Source: Clostridiales bacterium
GTDB taxonomy: Bacteria > Bacillota > Clostridia > Saccharofermentanales > Saccharofermentanaceae
Reading direction: 5' to 3'
Assembly: GCA_017510605.1 (NCBI GenBank)
Contig: JAFWMQ010000017.1
Coordinates: 1 to 64,000 of the forward strand
DNA length: 64,000 bases
This document shows, in pieces, positions 51,105 through 58,892 of this stretch. The position numbers and the translations under genes are program-made. Position 1 is the first letter of the stretch, and every line of letters starts with the position of its first letter. Below the pieces are notes generated by a model that searched no databases, was not told the DNA's origin, and saw nothing but the letters and a program-made list of their open reading frames with translations.

Positions 51105-52172
51105 ATGAAAAAGATCCTTTCCGGAATGATCTATAGATTTTTCAGAAGTATGGAGGCGTGGATCTTCATTGCATTGCTTCTGGTTTCATCATTTATATCC
51201 GCCTATGCTGATCTTCACAACCCAAACTACGAGATCTCTGAGAATGCTCATAAGCGGTTTGAGAGCCTGGATGTAAGTGCTGCCGATGCTTTCAAAATGT
51301 ATTCGGAGGCGCTGCCGAAAGAAACATATGATGTTCTGCAGTCAAATGACTGTGAAGTGGATAATGAGATCGAAGCGCTGAATTTGATCATGGGTTCTTT
51401 TAATGTATATCCGATATTATTAATCGTTTTATTTATTCCTTTGTTTTTCGGAAGAATCTTCAGTGACGGGACGGTCAAGAACCTTATATCCGGTGGTCAC
51501 AGTAAAAGCAGTATATATTTTTCTTCGCTGATATTTGTCCTGATTTTGGATGTTGTTATGTTGTTCGTAAGCGCAGGTTCTTTTGCGATTGCGTGTTTGA
51601 TATATCACTGGCATCCTCCGGTATATCTGCCCGTGATCTTCTTGATGTTCCTTATATCATTGCTGATAACGATCCTTATATCTTCGGCAAGCCTGGCAGT
51701 GCTCTTTGCGAGCATGAAGAGAACGGCCTCTTTTGTAGTCGGTTTCCTTCTTTTTGTGTTAATGATAGCAATCCGTGTTTCGATTCCTATGGGCATATTG
51801 CAGGTGACCCAGCGGATAGACGCTGAAGGTGAAGGCGTAAAAAAGTTACGCCAGGTAAGGGATGAGGAACCTAATGCCCTTGAAGAGCATTTTAGTTTGT
51901 CTGAATGTAATATCTATTTTTCCTATAAAGGCGATGAGTTCTCATTTTATGAAAACAGCTCACTTGCAGCACCGGTCAAAAATGCATTCCTTGTAGTCAT
52001 CTATTCTGATCCGGTTCTGATCTTCCATATTGATACGGGCTTCACTATTTCACCTTACATGATGTACCGTGACGGTCTGATGGCCATAAACATTATCTGC
52101 GACATCTTTTGGATAACTCTGACTTCCTTCTGTGGTATTATCGTTTTCAGAAGGAAGGAGATCCATTGTTGA
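51105..52172 (+). CDS. ABC-2 type permease, second subunit
   Basis: A 355-aa membrane protein. After one helix (~15-32) it has a soluble outward region (~35-95), then a helix pair (~100-120, 138-165), further helices (~175-200, 205-230) and a second soluble segment (~235-310) before the last helix (~325-350). FGRIFSDGTVKNLISGGHSKSSIYFSSL is the coupling-loop phrase. AAAGGAG (51088-51094) precedes ATG 51105. Its TGA overlaps the TTG start of the histidine kinase. Confidence 0.88.
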   Translation: MKKILSGMIYRFFRSMEAWIFIALLLVSSFISAYADLHNPNYEISENAHKRFESLDVSAADAFKMYSEALPKETYDVLQSNDCEVDNEIEALNLIMGSFNVYPILLIVLFIPLFFGRIFSDGTVKNLISGGHSKSSIYFSSLIFVLILDVVMLFVSAGSFAIACLIYHWHPPVYLPVIFLMFLISLLITILISSASLAVLFASMKRTASFVVGFLLFVLMIAIRVSIPMGILQVTQRIDAEGEGVKKLRQVRDEEPNALEEHFSLSECNIYFSYKGDEFSFYENSSLAAPVKNAFLVVIYSDPVLIFHIDTGFTISPYMMYRDGLMAINIICDIFWITLTSFCGIIVFRRKEIHC

Positions 52173-53104
52173 AGATCCTGATCGTACTTTGTGTTCTTCT
52201 GGCAATAGCCATTATTGCAGCTGTCGTTAAGATAGTCCTGTTAAGACGCGGTTTTGACGAACTTACTGAGAATATAGAAGATCAGGTCAGATGCGATACC
52301 CAGATACCGGTAACTCTTACGACGACTGATGCTCACGCCAGAAAGACTGCCGAGACACTTAACCGTGAACTTAAGAATCTCCAGGATGAACGTAATGAAT
52401 ACATAGACGGCAACCGCAAGGTGTCTGAAGCGGTAACTGCGATCTCACACGATATCAGAACACCTTTGACTGCCATTAATTCTTATTTGGATCTTATGGC
52501 GGATGAGAAGGATGAAGAACTTAAGAGACAATATCTTGAGCGGATCAAAAGCCGTACTCTTTCTCTGAGCGAACTGGCAGATGAACTCTTCAAATACAGC
52601 ACTTCGACTGATCCTTCCAGATATCCGGTAGCGGATACTGATTCTGAATCCGGGACTGTAGATATATGCCGTGTCCTCGAAGAATGCATTCTCTCATTTT
52701 ATGCTGCATTTAAAGATAAAGGGATAGAGCCTGAGATTGAACTCCCCGAGCATTCAGTATCTGTTATTTGTGACAGGAAGAGTGCCAACCGTATCTTCGA
52801 GAATATAATCAGCAATGCCATTAAATATGCAGATGATGCCTTGACCGTAAAGCTTGACGGCGAAGGCTGCGCAGTCTTCAGCAATCCTGCACCGGACCTG
52901 ACGCCTGTATCCGCAGCCAAGCTTTTCGACCGTTACTACACGGTCAAGGAAGGCAACTCTTCCACAGGACTGGGTTTTTCAATCGCGAAAGAACTTATCA
53001 CGAGAAATGGTGGCACGATCGACTCTGAGCTTAAGGACGGCGTGCTGTCGATAATAGTGCGTTTCTGTCTTGCTGAAGGGAAAAGCGATTCCGGCGAGTC
53101 ATGA
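52169..53104 (+). CDS. Sensor histidine kinase, cognate of the 48691 regulator
   Basis: A 311-aa kinase with one N-terminal membrane helix (residues ~3-25) and almost no extracellular sensor, then HisKA with phospho-acceptor His94 in ISHDIRTPLTA and an HATPase domain (NIISNAIKYAD, STGLGFSIAKELITRNGGTI). Small intramembrane-type kinases of this kind are usual beside BcrAB/LanFEG exporters and often sense through the transporter. The start is TTG 52169, 8 bases behind AAGGAAGGAG (52151-52160) and overlapping the permease stop; the longer frame from 52109 would begin inside the permease gene and lacks a ribosome site. Confidence 0.92.
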   Translation: MKILIVLCVLLAIAIIAAVVKIVLLRRGFDELTENIEDQVRCDTQIPVTLTTTDAHARKTAETLNRELKNLQDERNEYIDGNRKVSEAVTAISHDIRTPLTAINSYLDLMADEKDEELKRQYLERIKSRTLSLSELADELFKYSTSTDPSRYPVADTDSESGTVDICRVLEECILSFYAAFKDKGIEPEIELPEHSVSVICDRKSANRIFENIISNAIKYADDALTVKLDGEGCAVFSNPAPDLTPVSAAKLFDRYYTVKEGNSSTGLGFSIAKELITRNGGTIDSELKDGVLSIIVRFCLAEGKSDSGES

Positions 53105-53200
53105 TAATCACAGCCAATTACCGCAAACGCAACAGCAGGTTGCTTGTCATTGTCCTTCATGTGATACATACTCTAGTTATAAACCGAAAGGAGATAGAAC

Positions 53201-53644
53201 ATGGATACAAAAGACGTACTCAAGAAACTTCGTGAAGATAACAATCTGACTCAGGATCAGATGGCTGATAGATTGATGGTAACAAGGCAGGCGGTTAGCC
53301 GTTGGGAAGTCGGCGATACACAGCCCAATACTGATACCCTGAAGATAATCTCAAAAGAATTCAATGTGTCGATCAATACGCTTCTCGGAAGTCCCAGACA
53401 GCTTATCTGTCAGTGCTGCGGCATGCCTCTTTCCGAAGATTCGATGATCAGCAAAGAACCTGACGGAAGCTTCAATGAATCTTACTGCACATGGTGCTAT
53501 ACAGACGGCGATTTTGTTTATCAGTCAAAGGATGCACTTCTTGATTTTCTGATCGGGCACATGCCAAATCCCGACAATCTTTCAGATGCTGAACGCCGCA
53601 TCCAGTATAACGGCTATCTGTCTGAACTCGATCATTGGAAGTAA
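53201..53644 (+). CDS. XRE-family regulator fused to a zinc-ribbon domain
   Basis: A 147-aa protein. Residues ~5-62 are an XRE helix-turn-helix (LREDNNLTQDQMADRLMVTRQAVSRWEVGDTQPN). Residues ~68-147 are a putative zinc-ribbon domain with CQCCGMPL (Cys70, 72, 73) and YCTWCY, followed by the family tail NPDNLSDAERRIQYNGYLSELDHWK. The same HTH-zinc-ribbon pairing is found in many Clostridia; targets are unknown. AAAGGAG precedes ATG 53201. A strong hairpin at 53706 ends the transcript. Confidence 0.93.
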   Translation: MDTKDVLKKLREDNNLTQDQMADRLMVTRQAVSRWEVGDTQPNTDTLKIISKEFNVSINTLLGSPRQLICQCCGMPLSEDSMISKEPDGSFNESYCTWCYTDGDFVYQSKDALLDFLIGHMPNPDNLSDAERRIQYNGYLSELDHWK

Positions 53645-53705
53645 GAGGGTTTGTACACCGGCTAAGAAGCTGTGGCGGAGACTAAATTGACAGATTTATG
53701 ATACA

Positions 53706-53745
53706 AAAAAGAGACCTGTTTTGACTTGAAAACGGGTCTCTTTTT
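53706..53745. terminator. Strong hairpin terminator, usable in both directions
   Basis: A 17-bp stem, AAAAAGAGACCTGTTTT (53706-53722) with AAAACGGGTCTCTTTTT (53729-53745), one G-U pair and a 6-base loop, flanked by A and T runs. Confidence 0.92.
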
Positions 53746-53781
53746 GTACTGTAAATCTGCTGCTGCCCAAATGCCGAATTT

Positions 53782-53813
53782 TGCATTTCACCTTCGAAAA
53801 TCTGCCACTTACC
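53782..53813. promoter_or_regulatory. Candidate LytTR-binding direct repeat
   Basis: TGCATTTCACC (53782-53792) and TGCCACTTACC (53803-53813) are 21 bases apart and agree in 7 of 11 positions. The second resembles the core GCxACTT of the perfect pair at 12803. It lies about 70-100 bases upstream of the small membrane gene that precedes the second LytTR gene. Confidence 0.35.
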
Positions 53814-53882
53814 GCGTTTTCGAACACGGGGAAAGGATCTTTTGCTACTATGAGGCCACAAGTTATGGAGGAGGTGATAAAG

Positions 53883-54071
53883 ATGATCAAGAAATACCTT
53901 AACAGCAAGTGGTGGCATCTGACGGCGGCTGCAGCATCGATAGCAACGGTAGGGTATGTGGTTTACATCGCATACGCTTATCATGTGATCATGACGTGGT
54001 TCCTGATTGCCTCGTTGTTCATGTCAGTATATGAGATCGTAAAGTTTGCTGCGCATCATAAGAAGGCTTGA
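53883..54071 (+). CDS. Small two-helix membrane protein (62 aa)
   Basis: A 62-aa protein, MIKKYLNSKWWHLTAAAASI at the start, with two predicted helices (~11-30 and ~33-53) and a basic tail AAHHKKA. GGAGGAGGTGAT (53868-53879) precedes ATG 53883; longer frames would cover this ribosome site. It lies just before the LytTR-DUF3021 pair, probably in the same operon, and could be an accessory of that module. Unknown family. Confidence 0.7.
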   Translation: MIKKYLNSKWWHLTAAAASIATVGYVVYIAYAYHVIMTWFLIASLFMSVYEIVKFAAHHKKA

Positions 54072-54110
54072 TGTAACATAGATGTATATTTGCGAGGAGG
54101 CTTTCAGAAA

Positions 54111-54548
54111 GTGAAAGTTAATATAGACATATCAGCAGAATACAAAGAGCCTTATGCAGTCATTCATACCGATAAGGTCACCGAAGAGATACAGCGGATG
54201 ATCGACATATTCAGCACAAGCGAGACACCGGTAACCGCTTTGCAGAATGAGGAAGATATAGTTGTTCTGCAGCTTAAAGAAATATACATGGTCAGGGTGG
54301 AAAACGGGGATACGGTCATTTACGGCGCTAAGCAGAAATACCGTTCGCGCAAAAGACTTTATGAACTTGCACAGCAATTAGGTAAGCAGTTTATGCAGAT
54401 TTCGAAAACGACTCTTATCAATCTGTCATACATGGACAGCATCGAACCGGGTTTCAGCGGAACGCTTTTACTGAAGCTTAAGAACGGGGATAAGGATTAT
54501 GTGTCAAGAAAGTATCTGCCTGAGTTCAAGAAATATCTCGGATTATAA
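54111..54548 (+). CDS. LytTR-domain transcriptional regulator, second copy
   Basis: A 145-aa regulator like that at 14443: no receiver domain, a short N-terminal region (KVNIDISAEYKEPYAVIHT) and a LytTR domain (~46-145; DIVVLQLKEIYMVRVENGDTVIY, LYELAQQLGKQFMQISKTTLINLSYMDSI, LKNGDKDYVSRKYLPEFKKYLGL). The start is GTG 54111, with GAGGAGG (54094-54100) 10 bases upstream; the upstream TTG frame would cover the ribosome site. It is followed after 14 bases by a DUF3021 gene. Unlike the first copy, no ABC exporter is attached. Confidence 0.92.
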   Translation: MKVNIDISAEYKEPYAVIHTDKVTEEIQRMIDIFSTSETPVTALQNEEDIVVLQLKEIYMVRVENGDTVIYGAKQKYRSRKRLYELAQQLGKQFMQISKTTLINLSYMDSIEPGFSGTLLLKLKNGDKDYVSRKYLPEFKKYLGL

Positions 54549-54562
54549 GGGAGGACTAAAAG

Positions 54563-55000
54563 ATGAAAGATATATTAAAAGATATAGTTAAGAGCACGAT
54601 AATAAGCATAGGCATGGCACTCACGATATTCTGCCTTGCGGGAATAGTGTTTGACGTCGCATACGGAGGCAATTTCAGCCTTGAGGGATACCGATTTACT
54701 AAAATGGTTATCGGAAGTGCAATAGTCGGTTTGGGATTCGGTGTTCCGACGATCGTATATAACAGCGACAGATTGCCGCAGCCGATCAAAGTGCTGATCC
54801 ATATGGGAACAGGCTGCGTCATATATACAATAGTCGCTTATGCAGTAGGCTGGTTCGGAGGCTCTGCAACGCTCATTCAGGGACTTATCGTTGCAGCCAT
54901 CCAGCTCATAGTAGCATTCATTATCTGGTTCTGCTTCATGCGTTATTACAGAAAAGAAGCAAAACAGATGAATGAGAAGATCCAGTCAATGAAACGTTAA
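54563..55000 (+). CDS. DUF3021 family membrane protein, second copy
   Basis: A 145-aa protein with four helices (~11-33, ~47-67, ~75-98, ~104-126) and a charged C-terminal tail (RKEAKQMNEKIQSMKR), the same plan as 14886. GGGAGG (54550-54555) lies before ATG 54563. Partner of the preceding LytTR regulator. It converges on the yhaM-like gene with only 16 bases between the ends. Confidence 0.88.
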   Translation: MKDILKDIVKSTIISIGMALTIFCLAGIVFDVAYGGNFSLEGYRFTKMVIGSAIVGLGFGVPTIVYNSDRLPQPIKVLIHMGTGCVIYTIVAYAVGWFGGSATLIQGLIVAAIQLIVAFIIWFCFMRYYRKEAKQMNEKIQSMKR

Positions 55001-55016
55001 CTGTCAGGAGTGTAAC

Positions 55017-56048
55017 TCACTCGTAGTTACTGAAGGAATTCTTGTAGATCACGGTCTTTCCGTCGCTTGCGATGCCAAAGACCGGATCACTTGAAGATCC
55101 CGGAGCCATTTGGGCAAAATTCTCCTCATACATATACATACGCGAATCGATCATGTCGAGTTCATGAAGGATCATTGCTTCCGGAGTGGACGGGTATCTT
55201 ATTGCGCCCCATTCAGGCTGGCCGTGATGCGAAGCTATCATATGCTTTACCATTGCGACCTGTTCGCGGTTATAGGATCTGCCGCCTATGGCCTGATCTT
55301 TATTCCAGACTTCATGATCGATCATCTCGATGCCGAGCAGGGGATGGCCAAACAAATTGCCCATGTCTGTGTAAGAAGCAATACCTGTGTCTGTTGTCTT
55401 CATCTCAATGAGTTTTCCGATATCATGAAGTGCTGTTCCGCAGACAAGGAGCTCGCGGTTAAGAAGCGGATATACTTCGCATATCGAATAAGCTGATCTG
55501 ATCATCCTGTAAGTGTGATAAGCAAGTCCGCCATAGATGTTGTGATGCATCCCCTTGGCAGCGGAAGATTTGGTGAATGCCTTGAGGTTAGAAGATATAA
55601 TCCTGACGGTGAGTGCTGTCAGCGAGAAATCGTCAGACGGAATGTCAAGATTTGACATGTCATAATCTCTTCCTGAAGACTGCTTGATAAGAATGATGAT
55701 ATCTTTTGCAAGTTTATCGGGATCTACCGGCGGAAGCTTTATAAGTTGTTTTAACTCGTCCTCGGGCAGACGGGCAGGCGTTATGGAGACTATTTTGTAG
55801 CTCTTGTTGCCTTTATATTCCGTGATCTCGAGCTTAATTACGGCGGTGCATCCATCCTCAATGCCGCCGGCAGCGAGTTCCTTCTTTGTCGAATCAAATA
55901 TAAGCGCAGTAATACTGTCTTCGCCATCGCTTAGAGCGACCTTGAGCATCGGTTTATTGTTGGAAGTCGATGCCTGAGTGATGGATGAAACAACTGTATC
56001 AGTCTCATATGTTCCCAATTCCATTGTATTGAATCTGACTATTGCCAT
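55017..56048 (-). CDS. yhaM: 3'-5' exoribonuclease YhaM-like (OB fold + HD domain)
   Basis: A 343-aa cytosolic nuclease. The N-terminal OB-type domain (~15-90, KVALSDGEDSITALIFDSTKKEL) is followed by an HD phosphohydrolase-type domain with the metal-binding HD in CGTALHDIGKLIEM (~residue 210), HHNIYGGLAYHT before it and IASHHGQPEWG after it. B. subtilis YhaM trims RNA 3' ends and degrades single-stranded DNA. GAGGTAA precedes the ATG on the minus strand. It is probably transcribed alone from the gap 56049-56241. Confidence 0.9.
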   Translation of the reverse strand: MAIVRFNTMELGTYETDTVVSSITQASTSNNKPMLKVALSDGEDSITALIFDSTKKELAAGGIEDGCTAVIKLEITEYKGNKSYKIVSITPARLPEDELKQLIKLPPVDPDKLAKDIIILIKQSSGRDYDMSNLDIPSDDFSLTALTVRIISSNLKAFTKSSAAKGMHHNIYGGLAYHTYRMIRSAYSICEVYPLLNRELLVCGTALHDIGKLIEMKTTDTGIASYTDMGNLFGHPLLGIEMIDHEVWNKDQAIGGRSYNREQVAMVKHMIASHHGQPEWGAIRYPSTPEAMILHELDMIDSRMYMYEENFAQMAPGSSSDPVFGIASDGKTVIYKNSFSNYE

Positions 56049-56164
56049 TGTATTTACCTCGTTATGAATATCTAAATAATGTTAGCATTCTGTGTTTTGT
56101 AATTCTACATTTTGAATCTTGAATAAGCGTCATTTAGTGATATATATATGCTAATTGTCCCAAC

Positions 56165-56192
56165 ATTTAACCTATACAACCAATAGGTAAAT
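56165..56192. promoter_or_regulatory. Inverted repeat in the divergent yhaM/HAD gap
   Basis: ATTTAACCTAT (56165-56175) and ATAGGTAAAT (56183-56192) form a near-perfect inverted repeat with a 7-base loop. It could be an operator or a leader hairpin for the HAD/ECF operon; the support is only structural. Confidence 0.35.
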
Positions 56193-56241
56193 GGTTAATC
56201 TATTAGTTAAATATCTTTTGGATAATGAGAAGGTGGTAATA

Positions 56242-56898
56242 ATGAGATACAGACTTGCTTGCTTTGATTTGGACGGAACCCTCCTGGATACTCTGGGCGG
56301 GCTTACTTCAAGTCTTAATGCTGCCCGCAGGATGAATGGTCTTGCGCCGCAGACGGAAGAGCAGGTAAAGTCTTTTATCAATAACGGTGTTGTGAAGTTT
56401 ATCGAGAGAAGCCTTAATGCCGATCCCGGTGAATACAGCGAGGAATTGAAGAACAGAGTTCTTAAAGACAACATTTCTTACTACGACTCTCACTGCATAG
56501 AAAACACACGCCCTTATAACGGTATTGTAGAATCGCTCATGCGCCTTAAGTCCGAAGGCATACTTCTTGCCTGTGTGACCAACAAGAACGATGAGCCTGC
56601 CCGTAAACTTATAGATCATTTTTTCCCGGACCTTTTTGATTATGTCAGAGGTTCTGTGGAAGGAGTAGAAAGGAAGCCGTCTTATCAACCAGTCGAACGA
56701 TGTTTGTTTTCGCTGGGCATCGAAAACAACGAAGCTGTTTACATTGGGGATACCGATACGGATATCCTGACTGCGAAAAACAGCCGGATGTGCAGCATCA
56801 GCTGTACCTGGGGTTATAAGACCCGTGAATTCCTTGTCGGATGTGGTGCGGAGAATATCTGTACTGATCCGATGGATCTAAGAAGTTTTATGAGGTGA
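56242..56898 (+). CDS. HAD-family hydrolase (phosphoglycolate phosphatase-like)
   Basis: A 218-aa phosphatase of HAD subfamily IA. Motif I DLDGTLLDT (nucleophile Asp9, acid/base Asp11), motif II VTNKN, motif III Lys within RKPSYQP, and motif IV YIGDTDTDIL. A helical cap lies between ~20 and ~95. The substrate is unknown. ATG 56242 follows AGAAGGTGG; the longer frame from 56191 starts within the inverted repeat and lacks a ribosome site. It is followed after 5 bases by an ECF S component, so it may dephosphorylate the imported vitamin or a related compound. Confidence 0.93.
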   Translation: MRYRLACFDLDGTLLDTLGGLTSSLNAARRMNGLAPQTEEQVKSFINNGVVKFIERSLNADPGEYSEELKNRVLKDNISYYDSHCIENTRPYNGIVESLMRLKSEGILLACVTNKNDEPARKLIDHFFPDLFDYVRGSVEGVERKPSYQPVERCLFSLGIENNEAVYIGDTDTDILTAKNSRMCSISCTWGYKTREFLVGCGAENICTDPMDLRSFMR

Positions 56899-56903
56899 TA
56901 AAC

Positions 56904-57422
56904 ATGTCTGAAAATGATAGAAAAAACAATTCAAAATCAAATCTTCGCATTATTGCGATATGCGGTATTTTCGCTGCGCTGGTATTTATAGGAACGGAAC
57001 TGAAGATCCCTACGGCAATAGGTTATATGAATCTAGGTGACGGAGTGATCCTTGTTGCATCTTATTTTATCGGCCCAGCCGCGTTTTTCCCCGCAGCAAT
57101 AGGTTCTGCTCTCGGAGATCTGATTGCCGGCTATCCGGTCTACATCGCTCCCACATTTGTGATAAAGGGCTTGATGGGACTGGTTGCAGCGCTTATCATG
57201 TCACAGTCTCACGGAAAAAAAGCAATAGGTTTTCTGTTAAGGCTTTTCGCAGGAATTGTTGCAGAACTTATAATGGTTGGCGGATACTTTGCGTTTGAAA
57301 CCTTTATGTATGGCCGGGAAGCGGCTTTGGGTTCAGTTGCATTTAATTTCATACAGGCCGGAGCAGCAATAGTCATTGCAATCCCTCTGACTTACGCTAT
57401 CAAGATCAAGAAACACAAATAA
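56904..57422 (+). CDS. ECF transporter substrate-binding (S) component
   Basis: A 172-aa membrane protein with about six helices. The phrases GTELKIPTAIGYMNLGDGVILVASYFIGP and GSALGDLIAGYPVYIAPTFVIKGLMGL are typical of energy-coupling-factor S components of the HmpT/vitamin-precursor type. The substrate cannot be fixed from sequence alone; the ATPases and T component must lie elsewhere, as in group II ECF systems. ATG 56904 follows AGGTGAT. Its stop lies within a perfect 22-bp palindrome. Confidence 0.85.
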   Translation: MSENDRKNNSKSNLRIIAICGIFAALVFIGTELKIPTAIGYMNLGDGVILVASYFIGPAAFFPAAIGSALGDLIAGYPVYIAPTFVIKGLMGLVAALIMSQSHGKKAIGFLLRLFAGIVAELIMVGGYFAFETFMYGREAALGSVAFNFIQAGAAIVIAIPLTYAIKIKKHK

Positions 57423-57454
57423 TTATTTGTGTTCCTGACCAGTTCTTTTATAAT
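57412..57454. promoter_or_regulatory. Perfect 22-bp palindrome overlapping a promoter
   Basis: AACACAAATAA (57412-57422) is followed directly by its reverse complement TTATTTGTGTT (57423-57433). It covers the ECF stop codon and the -35 box TTGTGT (57427-57432) of a promoter whose -10 is a consensus TATAAT (57449-57454, spacer 16). An operator controlling the FAD-dependent oxidoreductase gene is likely. Confidence 0.65.
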
Positions 57455-57487
57455 TAAGTCGTAATCCTTTTCAAAGGAGACTTTCTT

Positions 57488-58864
57488 ATGAAAAATTATG
57501 ACGTGATCATTATCGGCGCCGGCCCCGGAGGAATATTCTCAGCTTATGAACTCGTAAAACTGAGACCTGATCTGAAAGTCGCTGTTTTCGAGGCAGGCAA
57601 GGCTCTCGAGGAGCGTAAGTGTCCGATTGACGGAGAAAAAGTCAAAAGCTGTATCAACTGCAAATCCTGTGCGATCATGAGAGGATTCGGCGGAGCCGGA
57701 GCATTCTCAGACGGCAAATATAACATCACCAATGATTTCGGCGGCACATTGTATGAGCATATAGGCAAAGAAAAGGCCCTTGAACTCATGAAGTACGTTG
57801 ACAGCATCAACCTTGCCAACGGCGGTGAGGGAACAAAGCTTTATTCGACCGCGGGTTCTTCATTTAAAAAGATCTGTCTGGAGAATAAACTCCATCTTCT
57901 GGATGCTTCCGTAAGACATCTCGGAACAGATAAGAATTATCAGGTGCTTGGTAATATCTTCGGTGAACTTAAGGATAAGGTCGATTTTTACTTCAATGCT
58001 CCCGTAGGTGATCTTAAAGTGCTTGAGGACGGGACATTTGAAGCAGAATGTCTGGGCGAATCCTATGTGTGCAAAAAGTGCATCGTATCCGTCGGCCGTT
58101 CGGGAAGCAAGTGGATCGAGAAAGTCTGCACTGAACTTGATATAGAGACATTTTCGAACAGGGTGGATATTGGTGTAAGAGTCGAACTGCCTGCAGTTGT
58201 CTTCTCAGATCTGACATCTGAACTTTATGAGAGCAAGATAGTATATCGTACCGAAAAGTTTGAAGATAAGGTCAGAACATTCTGCATGAATCCGTACGGC
58301 TATGTTGTAACCGAGAATACGAACGGTATTGTAACGGTAAACGGCCACAGTTTTGATGCGCCTGAACTTCAGTCGGAGAACACTAACTTCGCTCTGTTAG
58401 TCTCAAAGCATTTCTCAGAGCCCTTCAAGGATTCAAACGGTTACGGCGAGTCTATCGCGAGACTTTCAAACATGCTTGGCGGAGGCGTAATAGTCCAGAG
58501 ATTCGGAGACCTTACCAGAGGCCGCAGATCCAATGCTTCACGTATTGAAGAGTCAACCGTAAGGCCTACGCTCAAGGCTACACCGGGCGATCTCTCACTT
58601 GTGCTTCCCAAACGTATCCTGGATGGGATCATTGAGATGATCTATGCACTCGATAAGATCGCTCCCGGTACCGCAAACGATGACACGTTGCTTTACGGCG
58701 TTGAAGTCAAGTTCTACAACATGGAAGTTGCAATTGATAACAGACTCGAGACCCGTTACCCCGGCCTCTTTGTGATCGGTGACGGCAGCGGTGTTACTCA
58801 TTCATTGTCCCATGCTTCTGCATCCGGTGTATTTGTGGCCCGTGAGATAGCTGCGGAAGCGTAA
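57488..58864 (+). CDS. FAD-dependent oxidoreductase with N-terminal Cys motif
   Basis: A 458-aa flavoprotein. The Rossmann FAD motif IIGAGPGGIFSAYEL is at residues 7-21. A Cys-rich segment CPIDGEKVKSCINCKSCAIM (~residues 45-64), possibly metal or Fe-S binding, precedes GFGGAGAFSDGKYN, a phrase characteristic of this uncharacterised bacterial family of FAD-dependent dehydrogenases. The second FAD site GLFVIGDGSGVTHSLSHASASGVFVA closes the chain. The physiological substrate is not established for the family. It has its own promoter, with a palindrome over the -35 box. Confidence 0.9.
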   Translation: MKNYDVIIIGAGPGGIFSAYELVKLRPDLKVAVFEAGKALEERKCPIDGEKVKSCINCKSCAIMRGFGGAGAFSDGKYNITNDFGGTLYEHIGKEKALELMKYVDSINLANGGEGTKLYSTAGSSFKKICLENKLHLLDASVRHLGTDKNYQVLGNIFGELKDKVDFYFNAPVGDLKVLEDGTFEAECLGESYVCKKCIVSVGRSGSKWIEKVCTELDIETFSNRVDIGVRVELPAVVFSDLTSELYESKIVYRTEKFEDKVRTFCMNPYGYVVTENTNGIVTVNGHSFDAPELQSENTNFALLVSKHFSEPFKDSNGYGESIARLSNMLGGGVIVQRFGDLTRGRRSNASRIEESTVRPTLKATPGDLSLVLPKRILDGIIEMIYALDKIAPGTANDDTLLYGVEVKFYNMEVAIDNRLETRYPGLFVIGDGSGVTHSLSHASASGVFVAREIAAEA

Positions 58865-58892
58865 TTCCTTGTGTTTTGACGGAGCGGACCCT

